NCBI GenBank assembly: GCA_028023455.1
Contig: JAQFVV010006208.1
Coordinates: forward strand, 9,472,963-9,536,962
Length of the DNA stretch: 64,000 nt
Source: Epiperipatus broadwayi
Taxonomy: Eukaryota > Onychophora > Udeonychophora > Euonychophora > Peripatidae
Direction of reading: 5' to 3'
Within the stretch, counting starts at the first letter, position 1. Each line of letters opens with the position of its first letter. Below are positions 10,261 to 20,971 of the stretch, in pieces. Below the pieces are notes generated by a model. That model was not told where the DNA came from and did no database searches. It saw nothing but the letters and a program-made list of their open reading frames with translations. The position numbers and the translations under genes are program-made.

Positions 10261-13200
10261 AAAGTAAAAAAAAGCTTGTTTAGAGCTTATTAACATGCTC
10301 TTAATTTTACATATTTATAAATGCAAGCTATATATATATATATAGTGACCTTCCAGGTTGGCACCAGGAAGAAATGTGGGAAGTTCACATTTGTGCTAAT
10401 AATGGCTAAAGATAATTATTTTAGAAAAATGAATTGTGATATAATTTACTGTTTAAAATTAGGTTTTAAATAAAATTAAAATTTTAATTGGGTGTACCAG
10501 TTGATAAAAGTTTAAGTTATATATGTCCAATAGTGGAAGAGGAAGATGGAAAACATCAGGGAATGTTGGTATGAGAGCAAAATTAATAGAAAAGCTATAG
10601 CAGGTGTTATTCATTGGTTTTTTAACTTATTATCTACTCCAATCCAAGATTTAACTTGTATATGTGGGTGTATGTTCATTTTACATCATCTTACCCTTTG
10701 TTCATATTTTATACTATTACTTATAATGTCCAAGTTGTAGTGGTAAAATTTACATGCAAAGCAAAACAGATACACACATATATCATTAATTATAATTATT
10801 TTTTTATATATTTTATGTATTATTTACTAATTATGTATTGTTTATGATCTTATATTTAAAATGGTAAAGATTATCTGTATATTATTGGGTAACATTTGTA
10901 AATTAATATTTAATATTTAATTTTTTTTTCCCTTTCGTTTTAATACTCTATTATTAACATTTATAAGTAAGAGAATTTTGGCATGTTTCCAAATTCATAA
11001 TAATAAAAAAGAGGGCGTGAGAGAGCTTGGATAAGAGAGAGTTGGATAAGGGATTCCAAGGAAGAAGATAAAAAAAAGGGTTATAAAAAAAATAGAATAA
11101 CTCTCTCTAAAAAAAAAAAAACAACAGTATAATAAATGAAATAACATCGTGAAAATTTACTACTGTTCTTGTGGATGGTTTTTCCCCTTATATTTATTGT
11201 AATGATACTATTCATGGAAGAATAAACTCTCAAGGTTCTAGCTCTGCTGTTTATCAACCGACGGTTAAAGTTTGCTGTATTCAAAATGCATGGATATTAT
11301 GTAAGATGATTAATTATAGTTTATTTTAAAGTATTACCATAAATAAATAATATCGGAATGATAAAATTATTAAAAATGAAGCTAACTAAAAAATTTTTAT
11401 CAAACGCTATTGTCAGACGCTTTATATGTGTTCTCAGTTTTAAAAAATTTCTATTTATATTATGCAAGATAAAGTTAAAATGAAAGAATTTATCTATTTT
11501 AACTCTCTTATCAGGAGGATAGTTTTATATTCCAAAAAAAAACTTTACCATTCGCATATATATAAACAATGAATAATTAAATGCATAACTTAACAATATT
11601 TAATGATTAATTATCACAATGTATACAAGCAAGGATAAATTAATGATAATGATTAATAAAAATTATAGTAAGTACTTAAAGCTAAAGGAATAAAGTCATA
11701 AACTTTTACCAGGATTATTTTACCAAATCGAGATTTTGTTTCTTGTAGTTAATAAATAATTCCATTGCATATCAATGATGTTTCTTATGTTTGCTAGGAG
11801 ATTATAAAATATCAGAAACTATCACAGCTCTTGTCAGATTATATTTCAACTGATAGAAGCAACATTTTTTTTTTAAAAATTCATTGTTAATGTCAGAAGC
11901 AGTGTATACTTTCGTTTAAAATTTCAATTTTCAAACTTTCCATTTAAAACAATTCAACATTTAATGATTAAATGTTGATAGGTATTTCTTCTAATGCTTA
12001 TACTAGATGTATATATATATATATTTTTTTTGTTAAGCTAATGTAACTTATTACTGTTGTAATAGGACAATATATTATCTTATATGATTTAGAAATCATA
12101 GTATATATAATCCTATATTCGAGTGTGTGTGCATTGTTATAAATTATTATTATTATTTTTTCAAAATTATATTTTATTTTTTATTTCAATTTCATTGGTG
12201 CAATTTGTTAAAAAAATAAAGAATTAGGATCTTATCTGTTTATAAATTTGTTTATGTAGGAAATACGTTGGGTATATTTGTATGTAGAAATGGTCAAAGG
12301 ATGATTGTATTACATGGATTGAGTTATACTCTCCTGATTATTTGCTTATTAAATCGTGAGTGGTTGGTGTACTTACTTATTTTAGAGCATATTGCTGAAA
12401 TAGTTGTATTTCTTTTCCTTTTAAATGAAGTGGCAAATGCCCAGTTATTAATAATAAGTTGGCTAAGTTCTGTAGCCTCTATGTCTTAAAGTTAGTGGAT
12501 ATTAGATTAATGAGTTAAGGTTGAGTTTGGAGATGTTAGTTAACCCTCACGTATATAGATGCGAATGTTTAGTTATTATTATTCCCCTCCCTTTCTTCAT
12601 TTGGATGTAGTGATCGTTAGATAATATATACTGATTATATCAAATAAGTGTTTTAGAGATGTTTATAATACGTTTTGAAAAGATCATTAGTTTAATGATT
12701 AACTTGTTGCACCAATCATTCTGTAAATAAGCTAGTAAAAGTATGATTCATAAATGCATTATATTTGTAATGTTATAAACGCGCACATACTCAAAAATAT
12801 GGTTAATAAAGAAATAGTGGAGACAACCATTATTAAAATTATTGGTTACAAATAGATATTAAATCATATTACATATCTTATTAATATATTGTTTTCATTG
12901 TTAACAATTCATCCTTCAGTATGAATGAAATATTAGTTTGAGAGAAAGTTTATTTTGTATAATAAAAAGGAAAGCAATAGTAGAATTATCATTTAAATTG
13001 ATATAATAAATATTAATTAATTTGTGTTCCTATAGGAGAAGTATTATAATTACTAGCAAGGTGTATAAATAATTTTTTTTTATTTATTTTGTCTTTTGTT
13101 TATAATAAATGTTTTATTGAAGTAATATCCCATATGAGTTGTTTTATTATATACGTTCGATTGTCCATTTCCACACACACATATGATCAACATAATATAG

Positions 13201-13658
13201 CTATAGAATATATAGATTTGCCAGTATAGGTCATTTACTTAGACAGTCTAAAGGTAACAGATCTTAATATTGCATTGTCAAAAATATGTTTTACTTTGCT
13301 TAGAATAGATGGTGATGTGGGACAAAAGGTACCCGATCCTCATCATTGTCTATACTGTATGAATGCAATAATTATCAATTTCACAATAGTTCTTATTATT
13401 GAATAGATGCTTAGGATATAATTGAATCAACATTACAGAATTGTTGTTTATGAATGTTTATATCATCCTCATTGGTATTCAATATGACTACCATATCCTA
13501 TAACCTCAACTGAGCTAAGCCATGGAGGAATAACAACATAAGAGTTTATCAGTACAAAGAAAAATAATTTCAATTATAAATTTATTCTATCTTGTATAGA
13601 ATTGGTGCCTGGGCAGTTAATTGTACATAAAGTGATATAAGTGAAGAATGCAGAGGTT

Positions 13659-13660
<2 letters not shown>
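10261..13660. other. A+T-rich spacer, nothing recognised
   Basis: Several short open frames occur, including one of 73 codons at 12268-12489 rich in Leu and Ile, but none resembles a known family. Short TA runs occur near 10330 and 12010. No promoter, RNA gene or shared repeat is recognised. Confidence 0.5.

Positions 13661-13730
<70 letters not shown>
13661..13730. repeat. (TA)n microsatellite
   Basis: This is a pure TA dinucleotide run of about 70 bp. No ribozyme repeat is attached to it, unlike many TA runs in this window. Confidence 0.95.
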
Positions 13731-13733
<3 letters not shown>

Positions 13734-14440
13734 ATGTGACATCTGACTCTTTTATTATTATTAGATAATTAAAGTAAATAGATGTGACTAATGAGTGAAT
13801 GAAATATCTCATAAAAATAGTTAACAATATGTATGTTATGAAGAGGGAACGGGTTTGTGTTTAATTTTTAATTTGATCTTATGTTTTATGATAAACAATT
13901 TAATATAATTATATGGAATTGTAAGTAATTTTAGTTTGTAATTTGTATAAGCAAATAGATTTTTTATAATTATAATTTAACTTTATTCAATCATTAATTT
14001 ACATTCAATTTAAAGATTTAACATTGATATCAAAATTATACCTCAATATTTACATCTTTCACAGAGACCTTAATGCCAGTGCTGAATTAGAGTTTCACAG
14101 CTCCCCTTCCATCAAAGACTCACATAGAGAAACATAGTTCATATTAATCTTCAATAAAGTAATAGAAAAATACTTCATGACATTAAAAATTGCGAATTAT
14201 CATCCTACTAATCATCATACCAGGCAAGCATACTCCATGTCACTGTGTAAACTTCTGTTGGAGCAAGCATTTTGTCTCTATGTCTGACCCTACCTATTAT
14301 TTTTTTAATTCTCTAAACAAATTGACATTTGTACCAAGGAATATTGATTTACATCTCACACACCAGATGGCAAATAATAGGAACACTGAGAGTCTAATGG
14401 ATGGAAAAAAACCTCTTGCAATACATTCTGCTATTGGAAT

Positions 14441-14978
14441 TTATGGGGAACAGTTAGATTTCAAGTAGGAGTCAATCCAGATCCTAAGGCTCTGAAGCAC
14501 TGGACATGTAAATAAGACATGTGAAATAGTTATCTCCACTCTCTCACAAAGTCCACATATTGGATCTATCTTAGTAATACCCTTCGTATATACCAAAAAA
14601 ATAGTTGGGAGGGCTTCCAGATTGAGCTTGATTAAAAATTCCAAAAATTTTGGATCCACTGCCCAATACCTAAACTTTGTAATTAGATTTTTGTTAGTTG
14701 TCTTTAATATTACTGGTTCCAGATTCATAATGGTATTCATCAAACAATATTACTTCCCAGAAATTTATTTTCTCTATGAATTGGTGGCTGATCATTTTGA
14801 GGACATTACCCAAGGTGTGACACACTGAGGTCATCAATTCCCCTCTCTTGGGTAAATGCCTGTCCATCAGATAAACCTTGAAGAAATGTTCCACACTTGG
14901 ATAAAAGAGACAGAGTCTGCAGATGGCATTATATGACCTGAAATATAAAGGTGGAGATTGAGTGCAGTGACAGCCCAC
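14441..14978 (-). pseudogene. LINE ORF2 C-terminus with CCHC knuckle
   Basis: The frame at 14743-14441 contains FRYWAVDPKFLEFLIKLNLE, then LPTIFLVYTKGITKIDPICG, then CGLCERVEITISHVLFTCP. The last part has the C-x2-C-x7-H-x4-C pattern of the zinc-binding region that follows the reverse transcriptase in several LINE clades. A second frame (14978-14694) carries a preceding piece. The same layout appears at 37058-37318 and 41236-41694, in different families of the same broad clade. Confidence 0.75.
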
Positions 14979-15627
14979 TTAGTTTGATAGGTTTCTGTAG
15001 AACTCTCAAACTGATAGCTGCAATCTTCCCTCCCAAAATAAATTTTTAATAGAGAATTAATTTTTTTTAAAAGTTTGAGTAAAGGAGATTACAGGTAAGT
15101 AGTAATTAATTCTTGGATACATGTTAAAGCAGCGAGATCTTCGAATAGATTGATAAGTACACTCTAGATAGTTTCCATAATCTTCTGGGTTTCACTATGA
15201 GGGCATCTTGTATGCATATTCTCATCATAAATGATGATTTAAAAAAAGGAAATCCTAGAAAAAGCTGCAGGTCAGCTGTGAACTGGCAAGAAATTGTTTA
15301 ACCTGTGGATAGTTTCCAGGTAGTTGATTTATTGGAATTAAAGATCAGACCAAAAGAATTAGAGTAATTATTTAGGATTTGAGTGAGACTAGGTATGAAT
15401 TTTTTAGATGTGCGTAACACTATTATACCAACCATAAAAGCTAGATTGTTAATTATGGTATTAATCTTTGGTAAGAATATCCCTGGAAGAGTTTCCTAAA
15501 ATTTCCAAAAATAGGGAATTAATATATGCTATAAATAACAGTGCACTGATCGGCAACCCCTGAGGTATAGATTTATGGGATCTGAAACCAGATACTGTTC
15601 TCACATTGAGTGTAACCAAAATCTCTG

Positions 15628-16418
15628 TTACAAAGAAGATTCATAATTATCCTTACAAAAACCATCTGCACTGAGGAATTGCCTAAGGATTCTCATTAGA
15701 ACATCAAAACAAACTGTATCAAAAGCTGCTGAAACATCAAGTTGGACATCCATCAGTGTGGTCCTCCCACATTTGCTAACATGATCTTTAATTAGTTTAA
15801 ATAAACAGACTGCATCAGCCATAGAGGCATGTTTTTTGCACACTGGTATTTGGAGATGTGAGGAAGGATCAAGCCCTGAATCTTTTGCTTGATAACCAAC
15901 TCAATGACCTTAATCATAATAGGCACCATCGAAATTGGTCTCAAGTTTTCCAATGAAGTTGGATGGATATTTTTCTTTATGAGTGGTACCATTAAAACTT
16001 TGTAGAACTGTTCACCTGTTACCAAATTGTTTACTAGATAGTTCAACATCGCCATCAATAGGGGAATGGTGAAATTTCTAAGATGAAACAGAAAGTAATG
16101 TGGAATCTCATAAGGGCCAGGGTGAACACTCTCAGGAAAGGCCTTTAACTTATTAAGGATTTCCTTCTCAGTGATTCCATGCTTGGTCTCACTAATTTCT
16201 TCATTGAACCATACCATACCATCAATTCCCTTCTCCATTAACTTGGATCTGAAATAGTCATGGACCTCCCTTATTATAAGTGAGTCAGTAATCAGGGTCC
16301 CACCTACTGAAATTGAGGATGGTGTGAATGTATTGCTCCTGGTCCCTAATGCCCAATGAATGTGTTGCTTAAGGAAGATCCTAGACTTCTTAATAGATAA
16401 ATATTCAATCAATTCCAT
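15628..16418 (-). pseudogene. LINE reverse transcriptase domain, frameshifted
   Basis: The frame at 16418-15792 has the early reverse transcriptase blocks: KAFPESVHPGPYEIPHYFLF, then VPLIKKNIHPTSLENLRPIS and MVPIMIKVIELVIKQKI. The frame at 15843-15628 has the block with the first catalytic aspartate, QLDVSAAFDTVCFDVL. The change of frame lies near 15800-15840. I could not find an intact YxDD block in the frames available. This enzyme would copy its own RNA at a nicked target. Confidence 0.85.
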
Positions 16419-16560
16419 CTGTTTTCACTTATATAATCTTTTGACAACCAAAATTGGTTCAATTACATCTGAATTACAAGGGATTTGTTTGAGTCTGATA
16501 TTTATAGACTCCATATCTTGAGTACACTAATAGGGCTTCTAGCCTTGATGGTATGGTGTC

Positions 16561-17340
16561 TTATAATTGCTCATAAAATTTCAATAAAATTATTCCAGGC
16601 AGATATTGATTCCAGATTAAGAAGTCCATTTTTCTGAAAAGAATATATACCTTGGAGACCACAGTCTCTGGATCATTTACTTTAAAGAGTATTCTAATTG
16701 TATGACCATAAGGCAAGTAGATCATTGGTTTCAAGTTCATTTCCATCTTCACTGATATGTCCAGGTGATCTGAAAAGAACACATGTACTAGGGTTGCATC
16801 CAACATGAACTGTAATTCAGGTGTATAAAATGGTAAATCAATAAAGGAAGTATAGCGCTGTGTGTAGAATAAGAAAGCATTAGGATGGAATTTTCCCTCT
16901 TTGCTCATCAAACCTCACTTGATTAGGTGTAAATATTTAGTAGTAAATTGTCTGAATGAAACATTAAAGTCTCCAAGAAAAATTGTAGGAACAGAATTAG
17001 ATGTAGGATTAAATTGATTCACTGGATTATGTGATAAATTAATTCAGTGGAATTATATAAGTAAAAAAATACTATATTAATATTAATGGTATTACATAGT
17101 AATGTTACAATTAACAGATGATTATCAATATAACAGATTCTAAAAGAGGTGAAAGGGGAGCTTTTATGTACAAAAATAGCAACCCCAGATCGGGATAATG
17201 AATGTTGGAAGTAATCCATCCTTGACAATATTAATATATGTTTTAGGTTCTATTTCATATATAACTTCGTCTCAGCAAAGCACAGATGGCAATTATTGTG
17301 AAAAATGTCTCCATTAGGAGTTCTTAGATTTAGTGGTTTT
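16561..17340 (-). pseudogene. LINE apurinic-type endonuclease domain, broken
   Basis: Near 17285 the minus strand reads CHLCFAETKLY, which matches the AETK/AETR block with the catalytic glutamate. Then FQHSLSRSGVAIFVHKSSPF follows (17228-17019). The frame 16911-16561 includes FFSDHLDISVKMEMN, with the SDH catalytic block near the end of this domain. The middle is disrupted. The related copy at 43368-43610 reads MLCLAETRLH at the same place. Confidence 0.8.
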
Positions 17341-17404
17341 TGAAAGTGAAAAATTTGCTGTTTTGAGAGAATTAGTGGTGAAACTATAAGGGTGGCTCAT
17401 TACC

Positions 17405-17930
17405 TTGAATTTGAATCTTAAAATGAGCTTAACTTCCTCAATTAAGGATAGTTGTAATAATTTTTCCAAAATGAAGCATTTTCAAAAAGATAAGGAAGCA
17501 ATTACTGCACAGAAGTCAGCAGATATAAAGAAAACCAAGGGAATTAATTCAGTAATGGTAGACCATTGGGATTTAAATTTGGAAAGTTCAGAAGAAGAAA
17601 TGTTACAAGGGGATTTGGAAGGACTTACTGGAAAAAAAGACTATAAAAAGTTATAGCCCTCTTGATGTTTCTGGGCATTCAAAAATGATTAAGGAAAGTA
17701 ATGTGAATTTTGAATTACTAGAATCTGAAAAGAAAACATTAAGTAAAAAAAGTAAATCTATAAGCAAACAAAAAATTATCTTATAGAAACTTCTAAAAGC
17801 ACTCAACAAGAACTTCTTGTAATAAATAGTGATAAAATAAATAAAGAAAAAATTCAGATGATATAGAATAAGGAAATTACAAGCCTTCAATTAGAAATAA
17901 CATTATTCAAAAGAATAAGGTGGAAAAAAT
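17405..17930 (+). pseudogene. Lys/Glu-rich frame of unknown function, beside the LINE
   Basis: An 83-codon open frame (17405-17656), with hydrophilic sequence continuing in other frames to about 17790, is rich in Lys, Glu and Ser (for example NLESSEEEMLQGDLEGLTGK). It points away from the minus-strand LINE and starts about 45 bp from its last recognisable endonuclease residue. It could be ORF1 of the same LINE turned round by a 5' inversion on insertion. It could equally be unrelated. No domain is recognised. Confidence 0.3.
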
Positions 17931-18017
17931 AACGAATTGATGGACAATGCAAAAACTGTAGCTTTTAAATGTGAATAGTTAGTGCTTACTAATATAAGTG
18001 ATATTATGGATAATAGT

Positions 18018-18370
18018 ATTAAACAGGCAAAACTCTTCATACAGTAGTGCCACCCTGTGCCAACCAGACTAATCAATGGATGTCAGAAGGCTTGTGCATA
18101 AAATCCCCATCTAGTGCCTACTTATCCAGCATTCTCAGACTAGTTTCTGGTTTGTGGCCTTCGTCAGTGAGAAGCCTTGGATCTGAGAGCACTGCACATA
18201 GATCTTAGGATCTAATGAAACCCTCCAGCAGCCACCTTTTCTCTCAACTACTAAACTATGAGAATGAAATTCATTGATTACTCTGGTTGGCATAGGGTGG
18301 CACTACTGTATGGAGAGTTTTGCCAGTTTAATAACAGTTATGTCCTAGCATAATAAATGATGATCATGTA
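18018..18370. mobile_element. Group 1 ribozyme repeat with inverted ends
   Basis: The left end (AAACAGGCAAAACTCTTCAT, then AGTAGTGCCACCCTGTGCCA) is mirrored by the right end at about 18260-18350 (TGGCACTACTGTATGGAGAG). The inverted ends are about 65 bp. The inside carries CTTGTGCATAAAATCCCCAT, the hammerhead on the minus strand, then GATCTGAGAGCACTGCACAT and CAGCAGCCACCTTTT. No coding sequence is present. This is the most complete group 1 copy in the window. Confidence 0.75.
18132..18173 (-). ncRNA. Hammerhead ribozyme motif, group 1
   Basis: On the minus strand: TTCTCA, CTGACGA, stem II segment (AGGCCACAAACCA), GAAA, C-TA-G, TC, then TGAGAA. Stem I is six perfect pairs (TTCTCA with TGAGAA). 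Other group 1 copies have TCCTCA with TGGGGA, so two positions change on the opposite strand as well, which supports a conserved RNA fold. Stem III is only A-U and C-G closed by UA, as known in the small hammerheads of PLEs. Position 10.1-11.1 is an A-A mismatch in place of the usual G-C, and a stem II pair is lost here, which may slow it. Confidence 0.75.
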
Positions 18371-19910
18371 GTGTTTAATGGATAATAATAATGACTTAGG
18401 TGAATGTGTGGTAGGAGGAAGGGACTACTTCTACAATTGAAGGTTTAAAGGATGATTATACTGGAAATCAAAGAGACTTATTTAGCAGCAGTAATTTTAA
18501 CAATGAAGAATTTATTCCAACTAATTCTGAAATGAACATGAACATGAGAAAAAAAATAAAAAATCCAGAAATTTGAAATCAAAATTAAAAATATTAAGCA
18601 TATATAAATAATTGTCTGTAGACATAAACTCCATGAGATATTATTTTTCTAAGTCTACTTATTAACTTTCTATGTTTAATGTATATCTAATGAATTATAA
18701 TATTCTTTCTTAATAATGCTTTGATTTTAATACTTTGTCATTACTAATTTATTTTATAACTTTAATACTAATGATATTAATAACCTATAGTTTTCAAATC
18801 ATTTATATTACTTTTTGATAGACAAGTTATATACTTGAATATATGCATGTATGTGCACGTATGTACAAACACAAACTTAAACCTTCAACAGATATATTAA
18901 AGAGTTTTTAAATAATTTGTATTTGCTGTGTGAAAATTTGTTTTCTTATCTATTATTTAAGACCAATTTTTTGTTTTATATGAAAGGGGTCAAGATAGGT
19001 TTCCTGCTATTGTCCAGCTGATGTCCATCTAATATCTACAAGTCATGAGAGAGATATGGTCAATGTTGACATAACGTCAATGTGAGAAATGTGGGAGGAT
19101 GAGAACAAAGACTCATTAATCAGTTATTATAATAACCAAGAGACCCAGATCATTTTGGACCATACCAAATAATAAATTTTTAATAATTTATAAAGATAAA
19201 AAGAAAGGAATGTACCCAGTTGCACTGATAGAATATAATTTATAGATGACTAGGTGTTTCAGAAACAAAAATATGTGTGATGTCATCAGACTGGCTAGGT
19301 ATATATACTTTGAAAAATAAGATAGTTTTGCAGAATAAATCTGATTGCCTCTTGGGAACCATGCATCATTTTATTTTTATATTTAAAGGTTTCTGCAGCC
19401 ATGGTGGGGTTATTGTTAGACGGTCCCCACTGACTGATCAAAAAGAACTATATTGCATATCAGAAGAATTAAAATCTGAAATAGAAATAACAAATAGCAT
19501 CCTAGGGCTGATTTCCAAAAAACATATGCTGTTGCTAAATTCAAATAAAAGCATTAAGAAAATACTAAAATATATATTAAACCAGTCATACTTAGAGCAG
19601 AAGAAATGAAGAAACCATTCCAGTGCTAAAATGGTCCCTATAAAAACAATTTATTTCCAATCATCATCACCATCACAGTAAAACAGAAGAATTGCAAGCC
19701 TAAGCCCAAAATAGAACTGTTCCAGTAAATGATTGCAATTGATAAATCTATGCTGCTAAACATAGGTATGTGGCTGAATTCAAATTCTCAACCTTAAACA
19801 AGCTGACTTCAAAGTGAAATAAATCAGAATCATTAAAACCATCTCTACACTGAGAATAAAAGAACTCAGTAATAGTAATTTTAATTTTGTTTTCTCAATG
19901 ACTTTTAAAT
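18371..19910. other. A+T-rich spacer, nothing firm
   Basis: A 110-codon open frame at 19277-19609 starts MMSSDWLGIYTLKNKIVLQN and ends in a Lys-rich tail. I do not recognise it, and its composition matches the surrounding DNA. No other feature is supported. Confidence 0.4.
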
Positions 19911-19947
19911 CTCTCTCTCTCTCTCTCTGTCTGTCTGTCTGTCTGCC

Positions 19948-19984
<37 letters not shown>

Positions 19985-20018
19985 GCCTGCCTGTCTGTCT
20001 GTCTGTCTGTCTGTCTGT
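19911..20018. repeat. (TC)n (TCTG)n microsatellite
   Basis: A short (TC)n run leads into about 90 bp of TCTG repeats with a few TGCC variants. Confidence 0.95.
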
Positions 20019-20483
20019 ATTAAAAATATGAATCAATTATTAGAAAAGGTTTTTCAATAATTATGAATATTGACTTTATTAGTATAATGTGTATTATTTC
20101 ATTACCATTATATGTAACCATTTGTATATGTATTTTTTTGTTTTAATAAAATGTCTTTTTATTACTTATTAATTTAGATATCATGAAATATGTTATTAAT
20201 GCTATATATAAAGGTTGAATACAAATTTTGTTAATAATGGGGAGCAATATCCACATCTAGCAATATATATATATATGCTTATACAAATATTTTTGAGTGA
20301 AAATGTACCAACTGATAAGGATAGAAATTTGGCATCATGAGAGATAGATTTTTTAGGTAGTTAAGTAACCTAGATTAGTGGAAATTGAGATAAGTAATTT
20401 GAAACCATTTTCTTTAGATATTGTTATCTTTATAATTTAACTAACTTTTCTCTACTTATTTTTTTTGATTGTTATTTCTAAGA

Positions 20484-20971
20484 TTTACTAAGGCTATAAA
20501 CCTCAAGAATATGTGCATGAGAATGCGAAGGTAGGGACCTCTACAAGTCTTAACCACAAGCTTACACTTTGGAAGAAAAGAGGGGAACCTCTTTACTTCA
20601 ACCTACTTTCTGTATAAATAGGTGAAGCTGAAGCAGTTAGATCTAAGAGCATGAAACTATTCAATACTTCACTGATTAAGTCCACAATTCCTATTACACA
20701 TTAGTACTCATAAATACTAATGTGTAATAGGATTTGTGGACTTAATCAGTGAAGTATGTAATAGGAATTGTGGAGTTAATCAGTGAAGGATTGAATAGTT
20801 TCACGCTCTCAGATCTAACTGCTTCAGCTTCACCTATTCATATAGAAAGTAAGTTGAAGTAAAGAGGTTCCCCTCTTTTTTTACAAAGTGTAAGATCATG
20901 GTTAAGACCTGTAGAGGCCCCTACCTTCACATTTTCATGTGCATATTCTTGAGGTTTATAGCCTTAGTAAA
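20484..20971. mobile_element. Long foldback element (about 490 bp)
   Basis: The outer ends TTTACTAAGGCTATAAACCT and AGGTTTATAGCCTTAGTAAA are exact reverse complements. The arms stay alike for about 220 bp each, meeting near 20710 in ACATTAGTACTC and its mirror. The right arm has an extra local duplication of about 40 bp around AATCAGTGAAG. The element has no coding capacity. No clear target duplication is seen, so its class is unknown. Its RNA would form one long hairpin. Confidence 0.85.

Larger units (their letters stand above)
13985..17360 (-). mobile_element. Non-LTR retrotransposon (LINE-1st copy), decayed
   Basis: Reading down the minus strand I can follow an endonuclease, a reverse transcriptase, a C-terminal zinc-knuckle region and a 3' UTR. 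All are broken by stops and frameshifts. The 3' UTR (13985-14440) matches 42820-43270, so the same family also sits there. The protein parts are given as separate entries. The extent at the 5' end is set by the start of the endonuclease near 17360. Confidence 0.8.

Noticed and set aside
12268-12489. 73-codon hydrophobic frame that might suggest a membrane or mitochondrial-type protein
   Set aside because: Leu and Ile richness is expected in A+T-rich DNA. I see no match to a mitochondrial NADH dehydrogenase subunit and no neighbouring mitochondrial sequence.
19277-19609. 110-codon open frame
   Set aside because: No family resemblance, no promoter or splice context, and composition like the surrounding spacer. 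Kept only as a note.
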